This document shows positions 24,413-32,029 of a stretch of 64,000 bases of DNA, piece after piece. Source of the DNA: Streptomyces fuscichromogenes (lineage in GTDB: Bacteria > Actinomycetota > Actinomycetes > Streptomycetales > Streptomycetaceae); assembly GCF_014645815.1 (NCBI RefSeq), contig NZ_BMML01000008.1:186001-250000 (forward strand), read 5' to 3'. The position numbers were made by a program, and so were the translations under genes. How positions within the stretch are numbered: the stretch's first letter is position 1; each line of letters opens with the position of its first letter. The notes below the pieces were generated by a model. That model searched no databases. It was not told the origin of the DNA and saw only the letters and a list, made by a program, of their open reading frames with translations.

Positions 24413-25006
24413 TCAGACCTGGAGCGTCCGCGGCTTGTACGACGGACGCTTGGCCTCGTACGCGGCGATGTCGGCCTCGTTCCGGAGCGTGATGGAGATG
24501 TCGTCCAGGCCGTTCAGCAGCCGCCAGCGGGAGTTCTCGTCCAGCTCGAAGGAGGCGGTGACGCCCTCGGCGCGCACCTCGCGGGCCTCCAGGTCGACGG
24601 TGATCTCGGCCTGCGGGTCCTTCTCGGTGAGCTCCTGGAGCGCTTCCACGATCTTCTGGTCCAGGACCACCGTGAGCAGGCCGTTCTTCAGCGAGTTGCC
24701 CCGGAAGATGTCGGCGAAGCGAGAGGAGATCACGGTCTTGAAGCCGTAGTTCTGCAGCGCCCAGACGGCGTGCTCACGGGAGGAGCCGGTGCCGAAGTCG
24801 GGGCCGGCGACCAGGACGGTCGCACCCTGCCGCTCGGGGCGGTTGAGGATGAAGTTCCCGTCCTTGCGCCAGGCCTCGAACAGACCGTCCTCGAAGCCGT
24901 CCCGGGTCACCTTCTTGAGCCAGTGAGCAGGGATGATCTGGTCGGTGTCGACGTTGGAGCGGCGCAGCGGGACGGCCCGGCCGGTGTGCGTGGTGAATGC
25001 TTCCAT
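24413..25006 (-). CDS. leuD: 3-isopropylmalate dehydratase small subunit
   Basis: Swivel-domain subunit that pairs with LeuC to isomerise 2-isopropylmalate to 3-isopropylmalate in leucine synthesis. 197 residues with RRSNVDTDQIIPAHWLK near the N-terminus, the FGTGSSREHAVWALQNYGF motif and SRFADIFRGNSLKNGLL. Starts six bases after leuC. Normal in length and sequence. Confidence 0.97.
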   Translation of the reverse strand: MEAFTTHTGRAVPLRRSNVDTDQIIPAHWLKKVTRDGFEDGLFEAWRKDGNFILNRPERQGATVLVAGPDFGTGSSREHAVWALQNYGFKTVISSRFADIFRGNSLKNGLLTVVLDQKIVEALQELTEKDPQAEITVDLEAREVRAEGVTASFELDENSRWRLLNGLDDISITLRNEADIAAYEAKRPSYKPRTLQV

Positions 25007-25012
25007 GGCTGA

Positions 25013-26437
25013 TCAGACTCCAGCGGGCGTACGAGCGTCGGACAGGTCGGCCGGGGAGGCCAGGTGGCCCAGGACGGCCGTGGCGGCGGCGACCTGCGGG
25101 GACACCAGGTGGGTACGGCCGCCCTTGCCCTGCCGGCCCTCGAAGTTGCGGTTCGAGGTGGACGCGGAGCGCTCGCCCGGGGCCAGCTGGTCGGGGTTCA
25201 TGCCGAGGCACATCGAGCAGCCCGCGTGCCGCCATTCGGCGCCGGCGTCCTTGAAGACCACGTCCAGACCCTCGGAGACGGCCTGCAGTCCGACCCGCGC
25301 GGAGCCGGGGACGACCAGCATCCGTACGCCGTCGGCGACTTTGCGGTCCTTGAGGATGTCGGCGGCGGCGCGCAGGTCCTCGATCCGGCCGTTGGTGCAG
25401 GAGCCTACGAAGACGGTGTCCACGTTGATCGAGCGCAGCGGCTGGCCGGCCTCCAACCCCATGTACTCCAGGGCCTTTTCGGCGGCGAGGCGCTCCGAAG
25501 CGTCTTCGTACGAAGCCGGGTCGGGGACGTCCGCCGAAAGCGGCGCGCCCTGCCCCGGGTTGGTGCCCCAGGTGACGAACGGGGAGAGCGCGGCGGCGTC
25601 GATGTGGACCTCGGCGTCGAATTCGGCGTCCGCGTCCGTCTTCAGGGTCTTCCAGTACGCGACCGCCGCGTCCCAGTCCTCGCCCTCGGGGGCGTGGGCA
25701 CGGCCCTTGAGGTACGCGAAGGTGGTCTCGTCGGGGGCGATCATGCCCGCGCGGGCGCCGGCCTCGATCGACATGTTGCAGATGGTCATCCGGGCCTCCA
25801 TCGAGAGCTTCTCGATGGCCGGGCCGCGGTACTCCAGGATGTAGCCCTGGCCGCCGCCGGTACCGATCTTGGCGATGATCGCCAGGATCAGGTCCTTGGC
25901 GGTGACGCCGTCGGGCAGCTCGCCGTCGACCGTGATGGCCATGGTCTTCGGGCGGGCCAGCGGCAGCGTCTGGGTGGCCAGCACGTGCTCCACCTGGGAG
26001 GTGCCGATACCGAACGCCAGCGCGCCGAAGGCGCCGTGCGTGGAGGTGTGGGAGTCGCCGCAGACCACGGTCGTGCCCGGCTGCGTCAGGCCCAGCTGGG
26101 GGCCGACGACGTGCACGACGCCCTGCTCGACGTCGCCCAGCGGGTGCAGGCGCACCCCGAACTCGGCGCAGTTCTTGCGCAGCGTCTCCAGCTGGGCGCG
26201 GGAGACGGGGTCCGCGATGGGCTTGTCGATGTCGAGGGTCGGGGTGTTGTGGTCCTCGGTCGCGATGGTGAGGTCGAGGCGGCGCACCGGGCGGCCGTTC
26301 TGGCGCAGTCCGTCGAAGGCCTGCGGGCTGGTCACCTCGTGCAGCAGGTGCAGATCGATGAAGAGGAGGTCGGGCTCGCCCTCGGCGCGCCGGACGACGT
26401 GGTCGTCCCAGACCTTCTCCGCGAGTGTCCTACCCAT
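25013..26437 (-). CDS. leuC: 3-isopropylmalate dehydratase large subunit
   Basis: Aconitase-family subunit holding the catalytic 4Fe-4S cluster. The three cluster cysteines are visible: FVGSCTNGRIEDLR (about residue 344) and CSMCLGMNPDQL (about 404-407). The substrate segment VCGDSHTSTHGAFGALAFGIG is intact. 474 residues, normal length. First gene of leuCD and divergent from ndgR, whose product is expected to act on the 205-base shared gap. Confidence 0.97.
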   Translation of the reverse strand: MGRTLAEKVWDDHVVRRAEGEPDLLFIDLHLLHEVTSPQAFDGLRQNGRPVRRLDLTIATEDHNTPTLDIDKPIADPVSRAQLETLRKNCAEFGVRLHPLGDVEQGVVHVVGPQLGLTQPGTTVVCGDSHTSTHGAFGALAFGIGTSQVEHVLATQTLPLARPKTMAITVDGELPDGVTAKDLILAIIAKIGTGGGQGYILEYRGPAIEKLSMEARMTICNMSIEAGARAGMIAPDETTFAYLKGRAHAPEGEDWDAAVAYWKTLKTDADAEFDAEVHIDAAALSPFVTWGTNPGQGAPLSADVPDPASYEDASERLAAEKALEYMGLEAGQPLRSINVDTVFVGSCTNGRIEDLRAAADILKDRKVADGVRMLVVPGSARVGLQAVSEGLDVVFKDAGAEWRHAGCSMCLGMNPDQLAPGERSASTSNRNFEGRQGKGGRTHLVSPQVAAATAVLGHLASPADLSDARTPAGV

Positions 26438-26602
26438 CGCTTTCCCTCCGGCCGGCAGACGTGCACCGGCCCAACTAGAGATCTTGAGGAAGCGGCTGCC
26501 CGTGTACCGGGCCCCTGAAGTCGTGGTTCCGGGCGTCCGCCGCCGGGCCCGTTGGTCCGCGGGCCACTGTGTGATTCCAGGGTGGCGCGTTCCACGGAAA
26601 AT

Positions 26603-26639
26603 TGAACTTGCGTTTCACAGAGTGAGACGTGAGTATCGT
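26603..26639. promoter_or_regulatory. Probable NdgR operator and ndgR/leuCD promoter region
   Basis: CGTTTCA (26611-26617) and TGAGACG (26623-26629) form an imperfect palindrome with a five-base spacer, the size of IclR-family operators. TTGAAC/TTGCGT-like -35 and TATCGT-like -10 elements overlap it, just before the leaderless-looking ndgR ATG at 26643. Confidence 0.55.
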
Positions 26640-26642
26640 TGC

Positions 26643-27359
26643 ATGGACAACAGTAGCGGCGTCGGCGTTCTGGACAAGGCGGCCCTTGTCCTCAGCGCTC
26701 TGGAGTCCGGTCCGGCCACCCTCGCGGGTCTGGTCGGGGCCACCGGACTGGCACGACCCACGGCCCACCGGCTTGCCGTGGCTCTGGAACACCACCGCAT
26801 GGTGGCACGCGACATGCAGGGCCGTTTCATTCTCGGTCCGCGGCTCGCGGAGCTGGCCGCGGCGGCCGGCGAGGACCGCCTGCTCGCGACGGCGGGCCCG
26901 GTGCTCACGCATCTCCGTGACATCACCGGAGAGAGCGCGCAGCTGTACCGCCGCCAGGGCGACATGCGGATCTGCGTGGCGGCCGCCGAGCGGCTGTCCG
27001 GCCTTCGGGACACGGTCCCGGTCGGCTCGACGCTCACGATGAAGGCCGGCTCCTCGGCGCAGATCCTGATGGCCTGGGAGGAGCCGGAGCGGCTGCACCG
27101 CGGCCTCCAGGGCGCCCGCTTCACGGCGACGGCCCTCTCGGGCGTCCGGCGCCGCGGCTGGGCCCAGTCCATCGGGGAGCGGGAGCCGGGGGTCGCCTCG
27201 GTGTCGGCGCCGGTACGGGGGCCGTCCAACCGCGTGGTGGCGGCCGTCTCCGTCTCCGGCCCCATCGAGCGCCTGACCCGCCACCCCGGGCGCATGCACG
27301 CGCAGGCGGTCATCGACGCGGCGGCCCGCCTGTCGGAGGCCCTGCGCCGCACGGGCTGA
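26643..27359 (+). CDS. ndgR: IclR-family regulator NdgR
   Basis: 238 residues, the size of NdgR, a global regulator of branched-chain amino-acid and other metabolism in Streptomyces (LtbR-like in corynebacteria). The N-terminal winged helix contains GVGVLDKAALVLSALESGP and LAGLVGATGLARPTAHRLA; the C-terminal IclR effector domain has RITG-like DITGESAQLYRRQGD and VPVGSTLTMKAGSSAQILMA. Divergent transcription from leuCD is the classic arrangement. No ribosome site precedes the ATG. Confidence 0.95.
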   Translation: MDNSSGVGVLDKAALVLSALESGPATLAGLVGATGLARPTAHRLAVALEHHRMVARDMQGRFILGPRLAELAAAAGEDRLLATAGPVLTHLRDITGESAQLYRRQGDMRICVAAAERLSGLRDTVPVGSTLTMKAGSSAQILMAWEEPERLHRGLQGARFTATALSGVRRRGWAQSIGEREPGVASVSAPVRGPSNRVVAAVSVSGPIERLTRHPGRMHAQAVIDAAARLSEALRRTG

Positions 27360-27415
27360 CGCCCCCGTGAGAGAGGCCGGCCTCAACGCCGCGGCAGGCC
27401 TCTCCCGACAGAAGT

Positions 27416-27579
27416 GCAACCCCCTGGGGGCGCGGGGAACTGCGCGACCAGCCATCTGCTGCCCGCACCCGCCCACCGACCGGAGCTCCCACGGCGCAGG
27501 ATGTGGCACCACAGGCCGCCAGCCGTCCGCGACGCCGTCGCGGCTGTTCGCGCAGTTCCCCGCGCCCCTAGGGGGTTGC
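27416..27579. repeat. Inverted pair of dispersed repeats, copies E and F
   Basis: Copy E (minus orientation, about 27421-27450) and copy F (plus orientation, about 27548-27575) lie 90 bases apart and could form a stem of about 38 bp with few mismatches. The pair fills the convergent gap between ndgR and the DUF4188 gene; copy F supplies that gene's stop codon. Nothing else is seen in this gap. Confidence 0.8.
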
Positions 27580-28077
27580 GCTCCCGGAGCGATGGGCGAA
27601 CCGGTCCTTCGCGTAACGCCCCCGCTTCTCCACCGGCACGACACCGCTCGCCGCGCCCATCCCGAAGCGAGGCATGTCGAAGTAGATCGACTCGTACGCG
27701 CCCTCGGGCGCCACGTACGTCTCGTGCCACAGGCCCACATGGCCGCGGACCTTCCCCGCCCGCTCCTTGCGGTTCACGACGCTCCACATGCCGTGGTGGA
27801 GCATCTCCGGCGAACTCGCGTACGCGTACAGCTTCTCCTTCGACTCCCAGTACTGGACGACGTAGTACGTCCGCGGCGAGGCCGTCAGCAGGACGTGGCC
27901 GAGCAGCCCCCGGCCGGGGTCCCGCGCGAGCTCCTTCAGCATGCGGAACATCGAGAGCATGACCGGCACCCACTGGTGGACCGCCCAGAATCGGTTGACG
28001 CGCATGCCGATGAGCAGGACCACCGCGTCACCCTCGCGAGCAGCGGTCGTACGGCCGCGAATCGGTTTGGCGAACAT
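27568..28077 (-). CDS. DUF4188-family (monooxygenase-like) protein
   Basis: 169 residues from the ATG giving MFAKPIRGRT; a GTG four codons upstream is an alternative. Recognisable family blocks are RVNRFWAVHQWVPVMLSMFRM, YYVVQYWESKEKLYAYASSPE and NRKERAGKVRGHVGLWHETY. The fold resembles dimeric alpha-beta-barrel monooxygenases, but no activity is established. The last residues (GSATP) and stop lie inside a dispersed repeat, so the C-terminus has been reshaped. Divergent from a MerR regulator across repeated GGATAGTG half-sites. Confidence 0.82.
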   Translation of the reverse strand: MFAKPIRGRTTAAREGDAVVLLIGMRVNRFWAVHQWVPVMLSMFRMLKELARDPGRGLLGHVLLTASPRTYYVVQYWESKEKLYAYASSPEMLHHGMWSVVNRKERAGKVRGHVGLWHETYVAPEGAYESIYFDMPRFGMGAASGVVPVEKRGRYAKDRFAHRSGSATP

Positions 28078-28104
28078 GAGGAACGACACCCCCGGAACCC
28101 CGTC

Positions 28105-28143
28105 GGATAGCGTCACTATCCTTCTGACAATGTTTGGATAGTG
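28105..28143. promoter_or_regulatory. MerR-type operator cluster
   Basis: GGATAG (28105-28110) pairs with CTATCC (28116-28121), and CACTATCC (28114-28121) pairs with GGATAGTG (28136-28143) across 14 bases. The three half-sites lie between the two divergent starts, as expected for a MerR regulator controlling itself and the DUF4188 gene. Confidence 0.65.
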
Positions 28144-28169
28144 GCACTTACCAAGGAGGGGCGCAAGAC

Positions 28170-28814
28170 ATGCGGCTTGCCCAGTTGAGCGAGCGCAGCG
28201 GGGTGTCCGCCGCGACGATCAAGTACTACCTGCGCGAAGGGCTGCTGCCGCCGGGCCGCCAGGTCAACGCCACGACCGCGGAGTACGACGAGGAGCACCT
28301 GCGGCGGCTGCGGCTGGTGCGCGCGATGATCCAGGTGGGACGGATCCCCGTGGCCACGGTCCGTGAGGTGCTCGGGCACGTCGACGACGACTCGCTGGGC
28401 CGCACGATCCGGGTGGGCGCCGCCCTGTGGGCGCTGCCGCAGGTGCCGGAGCCGGACGAGGACGACGCGTACGTACGGGCGGCGCACCGGGAGGCCGACG
28501 CCCTGCTGGACACCCTCGGCTGGGAGAACGCCAGACAGCTGACGACGATCTCGCCCGCGTACCGCCGGCTGGTGGTCGCGCTGGCCGCGTTCCGCCGGCT
28601 CGGCTACGACTGGGACGCCGAACTCCTCGTCACACGCGCGAGGTTGATGCACCAGGCAGCCGTCGCCGACCTGGACTTCCTGGAGACGCAGCCCTCGGAG
28701 GAGGAGAAGGTGGAGGCCGCGGTGGCCAGCGCGGTGCTGGTGGAGCCGATGCTCCAGGCGCTGCACCGACTGGCCCAGGAGGAGGAGTCGGCCCGGCGCT
28801 ACGGCTTCGAGTAG
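28170..28814 (+). CDS. MerR-family transcriptional regulator
   Basis: 214 residues. The N-terminal MerR helix-turn-helix and wing are clear: RLAQLSERSGVSAATIKYYLREGLLPPGR and EEHLRRLRLVRAMIQVG. The C-terminal half is helical with no cysteines or drug-binding motif I recognise, so the effector is unknown. AAGGAGGGG lies about nine bases before the ATG. The divergent DUF4188 gene is the most likely target. It ends near a bidirectional hairpin shared with the tRNA array. Confidence 0.92.
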   Translation: MRLAQLSERSGVSAATIKYYLREGLLPPGRQVNATTAEYDEEHLRRLRLVRAMIQVGRIPVATVREVLGHVDDDSLGRTIRVGAALWALPQVPEPDEDDAYVRAAHREADALLDTLGWENARQLTTISPAYRRLVVALAAFRRLGYDWDAELLVTRARLMHQAAVADLDFLETQPSEEEKVEAAVASAVLVEPMLQALHRLAQEEESARRYGFE

Positions 28815-28847
28815 GGGGCCGCGCCCCCGCCGCCGTACGCCACGACA

Positions 28848-28875
28848 AAGGCCCCTCGCCGAAGCGAAGGGCCTT
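28848..28875. terminator. Bidirectional terminator hairpin
   Basis: AAGGCCC and GGGCCTT flank TCGC/GCGA arms with one mismatch and a CGAA loop. It lies in the convergent gap between the MerR gene and the end of the tRNA array. Confidence 0.75.
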
Positions 28876-28882
28876 CTGCGTG

Positions 28883-28955
28883 TACCCCCGACCGGATTCG
28901 AACCGGCGCTACCGCCTTGAGAGGGCGGCGTGCTAGGCCGCTACACAACGGGGGC
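28883..28955 (-). tRNA. tRNA-Glu (CTC)
   Basis: 73 bases; cloverleaf with GCCCCCG acceptor arm, CTCTCAA anticodon loop (anticodon CTC) and GGTTCGAATCC T-arm. The 3' CCA is not encoded. Last gene of the five-tRNA minus-strand array. Confidence 0.95.
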
Positions 28956-28999
28956 GTGGATCTTGCGAGCGTTCAAAACCGCACCGCCGCAGATCCGAG

Positions 29000-29071
29000 C
29001 TGGTCTACCTGGACTCGAACCAAGACTAACTGAACCAGAATCAGTCGTGCTGCCAATTACACCATAGACCA
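29000..29071 (-). tRNA. tRNA-Gln (CTG)
   Basis: 72 bases; TGGTCTA acceptor arm, TTCTGGT anticodon loop (anticodon CTG), GGTTCGAGTCC T-arm, discriminator G. Nearly identical to the other tRNA-Gln except in the acceptor stem. Confidence 0.95.
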
Positions 29072-29091
29072 AAGTGGTTTAGACCAGTTCG

Positions 29092-29164
29092 TACCCCCGA
29101 CCGGATTCGAACCGGCGCTACCGCCTTGAGAGGGCGGCGTGCTAGGCCGCTACACAACGGGGGC
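29092..29164 (-). tRNA. tRNA-Glu (CTC)
   Basis: 73 bases, identical to the tRNA-Glu at the 3' end of the array as far as can be read. Anticodon CTC. Confidence 0.95.
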
Positions 29165-29192
29165 CCTAGCGATCATCCGTGGATGATCTCCG

Positions 29193-29265
29193 TACCCCCG
29201 ACCGGATTCGAACCGGCGCTACTGCCGTGAGAGGGCAGCGTGCTAGGCCGCTACACAACGGGGGC
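29193..29265 (-). tRNA. tRNA-Glu (CTC), anticodon-arm variant
   Basis: Same body as the other two tRNA-Glu genes, but the anticodon stem has a compensatory pair change (CTGCC/GGCAG for CCGCC/GGCGG) and the last loop base is C instead of A. Anticodon CTC retained. Confidence 0.93.
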
Positions 29266-29286
29266 TTTGCAGATGAGCTCTGCGAG

Positions 29287-29358
29287 CTGGCCTACCTGGA
29301 CTCGAACCAAGACTAACTGAACCAGAATCAGTCGTGCTGCCAATTACACCATAGGCCA
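29287..29358 (-). tRNA. tRNA-Gln (CTG)
   Basis: 72 bases with TGGCCTA acceptor arm and CTG anticodon; first transcribed gene of the array. The acceptor arm differs from the other tRNA-Gln by one compensated base pair. Confidence 0.95.
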
Positions 29359-29449
29359 CTGGAACGCAAACCCCCGAGGGGATCTTGTTCTAGTTGTGCG
29401 CCTCCGGTTCCGGCCTTTCGGCCCGCTCTCCGGCGGCGCAGGAAGAACA

Positions 29450-30181
29450 TTACCCGAAGGTGGACGGGGCTCCAAAACGGGTATCGGCGCGGAGGATCGC
29501 GGGAAGTTCGGCGAGGGAGGCGATCCGGTGCGGACCGACGGGTGCCGCGGCCGGTGCGGCGGCCGGTCCGTGACGGTCGATCCACACCGACAGCAGCCCG
29601 GCGTCGGCCGCGCCCCGCCCGTCGATCTCCGGGTGGTCGCCGACGTACGCGACCTCGTGCGGGGCGAGTTCCAGGGCCTCGCAGGCCGCCAGGAAGGCAC
29701 CGGGCGCGGGCTTGGAGACGCCCAGTTCGGCGGCGCACAGGACGGCCTCGAAGCGCTCGTACACCCCGAGCGTGCGCAGCTTGCGGTCCTGGACGTGCAG
29801 GCTGGAGTTGGAGAGCACGGCGTGCCGGTAACCGGCCGCGAGGGCGTCCAGGGCGGGCAGGACGTCCGGGAAGAGGGTCCAGACGGCCTCGTAGTGCGTC
29901 AGGTAACGGCGGAACCAGTCGTCGGCCTCGGCATCGGTCAGCTCCGCCGCCAGGAACACCCGCACCCGGTCGCGGCGCTGGTCCTCGAAGGAGAGCTCAC
30001 CCGCCGCGAACCGCGCCCACTGCTGGTCGGTGATCTCCCGCCACCGCACCAGCGCCGCCTCCGCGCTCCCCCAGCCGGCCAGCAGTCCCTCCGCCGCCAG
30101 ATGGGCCCGCATGCCCTCGCGGTCGGCACTCGTGTAGTCGAAGAGGGTGTCGTCGACGTCCCACACCACGGCTCTGATCAC
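29450..30181 (-). CDS. HAD-superfamily hydrolase
   Basis: About 243 residues from GTG (VIRAVVWDVDDTLFDY). The four HAD motifs are present: DVDDTLFD with the nucleophile Asp, LSNSSLH, the SKPAPGAF lysine and GDHPEIDGRGAADAG. A cap domain lies between motifs I and II. It is probably a small-molecule phosphatase of the YjjG/HAD-IA type; the substrate is unknown. GAGG abuts the GTG; an ATG nine codons upstream overlaps the divergent RelE-like start, so the start is uncertain. Confidence 0.88.
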   Translation of the reverse strand: MIRAVVWDVDDTLFDYTSADREGMRAHLAAEGLLAGWGSAEAALVRWREITDQQWARFAAGELSFEDQRRDRVRVFLAAELTDAEADDWFRRYLTHYEAVWTLFPDVLPALDALAAGYRHAVLSNSSLHVQDRKLRTLGVYERFEAVLCAAELGVSKPAPGAFLAACEALELAPHEVAYVGDHPEIDGRGAADAGLLSVWIDRHGPAAAPAAAPVGPHRIASLAELPAILRADTRFGAPSTFG

Positions 30182-30206
30182 CCTCACAGACTGGCACACT
30201 CGCGCC

Positions 30207-30491
30207 ATGAGCGAGCACCGAGTCCAGTTCACCGTCGAGGCCCGCGCGGCGTACGACGGTATGCCCGGCGAGCGTCGAGCCCAGTTGGACAAGGCCGTGC
30301 GGATACTGGCGCGTGACCCCTTCCGCAGGACGGCGACCGCGCCGCTCGGGCCCGCCGAGCACCTGCGCCGGACATACGTGGCCCCCGGCATGAAGCTGGA
30401 GTACGTGGTCACGGACGCCATCGTGGTCGTCGTCGTCCTGGAGATCTTCGACGAGTTCACGTACCTGGTCGACGAGGCCGACGCCGTCTGA
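30207..30491 (+). CDS. RelE/ParE-fold protein, no partner antitoxin
   Basis: 94 residues, MSEHRVQFTVEARAAYDGMP, with RAQLDKAVRILARDPFRR, HLRRTYVAPGMKLEYVV and IVVVVVLEIFDEF, the order of strands seen in RelE/ParE toxins. No antitoxin-like gene is adjacent on either side, so it may be a solitary RelE-fold protein rather than an active toxin. The ATG (no ribosome site) abuts the possible start of the divergent HAD gene. A terminator hairpin lies directly after the stop. Confidence 0.75.
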   Translation: MSEHRVQFTVEARAAYDGMPGERRAQLDKAVRILARDPFRRTATAPLGPAEHLRRTYVAPGMKLEYVVTDAIVVVVVLEIFDEFTYLVDEADAV

Positions 30492-30499
30492 CGCGAACG

Positions 30500-30541
30500 G
30501 GTGAGGGGCGGCACCCGGTGCTCCGGATGCCGCCCCTCACC
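30500..30541. terminator. Convergent terminator between RelE-like gene and gltX
   Basis: Perfect 14-bp arms (30500-30513 and 30528-30541) with a 14-base loop fill the gap between two convergent genes, so it may serve both. Confidence 0.8.
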
Positions 30542-30553
30542 TGTGTCCCGGCG

Positions 30554-32029
30554 TTACGCCGCCAGCTTCGCCAGTGCCGCGTCGATCCGGGCCAGCGTCT
30601 TCTCCTTGCCCAGGACCTCCAGGGACTCGAAGAGCGGCAGGCCGACCGTGCGGCCGGTGACGGCCACCCGGACCGGGGCCTGGGCCTTGCCGAGCTTGAG
30701 GCCGTGCGCCTCGCCGGCGGCCAGGACGGCCTCCTTCAGGGACTCCGGGGAGGTCCAGTCGGCGGACTCCAGCTTCTCGCGGGCCGTGGCCAGGAGGGCG
30801 TCGCTGCCCTCCTTCATCGCCTTGGTCCAGGAGGCCTCGTCCACGACCGGCTCCGCCAGGAACAGGAAGTCGACGTTGTCGGTGATCTCCGAGAGGACCT
30901 TCAGGCGGGTCTGGGCGTGCGGGGCGATCGCCTGCCACTTGGACTCGTCGAAGTCCGCCGGGGCCCAGGGGGCGAAGGGGGCCTTCAGCCAGGGCGCGCA
31001 GCGCTCCGTGAAGTCCTTCACGTCCAGCATGCGGATGTGGTCGGCGTTGATCGCCTCGCACTTCTTCAGGTCGAAGCGGGCCGGGTTGGGCTGGACGTCC
31101 GCGATGTCGAAGGCCGCGACCATCTCGTCGACCGAGAAGATGTCCTGGTCGGCGGAGAGCGACCAGCCCAGCAGGGAGAGGTAGTTGAGCAGGCCCTCGG
31201 GGAGGAAGCCGCGCTCGCGGTAGAGGTTGAGGGACGACTCCGGGTCGCGCTTCGACAGCTTCTTGTTGCCCTCGCCCATGACGTAGGGGAGGTGGCCGAA
31301 GGCGGGGGTCTGCTTGGCGAAGCCCAGCTCGGTCAGCGCCTTGTACAGGGCGATCTGGCGGGGGGTGGAGGAGAGCAGGTCCTCGCCGCGCAGGACGTGG
31401 GTGATCTCCATCAGGGCGTCGTCGACCGGGTTGACCAGCGTGTACAGCGGGGCGCCGTTGGCGCGGACGATGCCGTAGTCCGGGACGTTCTCCGCGGTGA
31501 AGGTCAGCTCGCCGCGGACCAGGTCGGTGAAGGTGATCGTCTCGTCGGGCATCCGGAAGCGGACGATGGGCGTACGGCCCTGGGCCCGGTACTCCTCGAC
31601 CTGCTCGGGGGCGAGGTCGCGGCAGTGGCCGTCGTAGCCGGACGGCCTGCCGGCGGCGCGGGCGGCCTCGCGGCGGGTGTCCAGCTCCTCCTGGGAGCAG
31701 TAGCAGTGGTAGGCGTGACCGGCGTCCAGGAGCTTGGCGGCGACGTCCTGGTAGATGTCCATCCGCTGCGACTGGCGGTACGGCGCGTGCGGGCCGCCGA
31801 CCTCAGGGCCCTCGTCCCAGTCGAAGCCCAGCCAGCGCATCGCGTCGAGCAGTTGGTGGTACGACTCCTCGGAGTCGCGGGCCGCGTCGGTGTCCTCGAT
31901 GCGGAAGACCAGAGTGCCCTGGTGGTGCCGGGCGAACGCCCAGTTGAACAGGGCGGTGCGGACCAGGCCCACATGGGGGTTACCGGTGGGCGAGGGGCAG
32001 AAACGTACGCGGACGGGTGCGCTAGCCAC
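30554..32029 (-). CDS. gltX: Glutamyl-tRNA synthetase
   Basis: Class I synthetase charging tRNA-Glu. The HIGH motif reads PTGNPHVGLVRTAL and the KMSKS motif KLSKRDPESS. About 491 residues, normal. Actinobacteria lack GlnRS, so the enzyme is expected to be non-discriminating and to mischarge tRNA-Gln for GatCAB amidation; the tRNA-Gln genes nearby fit this. The start is the GTG inside the FAH-gene stop region with AAGG about ten bases upstream; a TTG three codons earlier is possible. It overlaps the FAH gene by eight bases. Confidence 0.95.
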   Translation of the reverse strand: MASAPVRVRFCPSPTGNPHVGLVRTALFNWAFARHHQGTLVFRIEDTDAARDSEESYHQLLDAMRWLGFDWDEGPEVGGPHAPYRQSQRMDIYQDVAAKLLDAGHAYHCYCSQEELDTRREAARAAGRPSGYDGHCRDLAPEQVEEYRAQGRTPIVRFRMPDETITFTDLVRGELTFTAENVPDYGIVRANGAPLYTLVNPVDDALMEITHVLRGEDLLSSTPRQIALYKALTELGFAKQTPAFGHLPYVMGEGNKKLSKRDPESSLNLYRERGFLPEGLLNYLSLLGWSLSADQDIFSVDEMVAAFDIADVQPNPARFDLKKCEAINADHIRMLDVKDFTERCAPWLKAPFAPWAPADFDESKWQAIAPHAQTRLKVLSEITDNVDFLFLAEPVVDEASWTKAMKEGSDALLATAREKLESADWTSPESLKEAVLAAGEAHGLKLGKAQAPVRVAVTGRTVGLPLFESLEVLGKEKTLARIDAALAKLAA

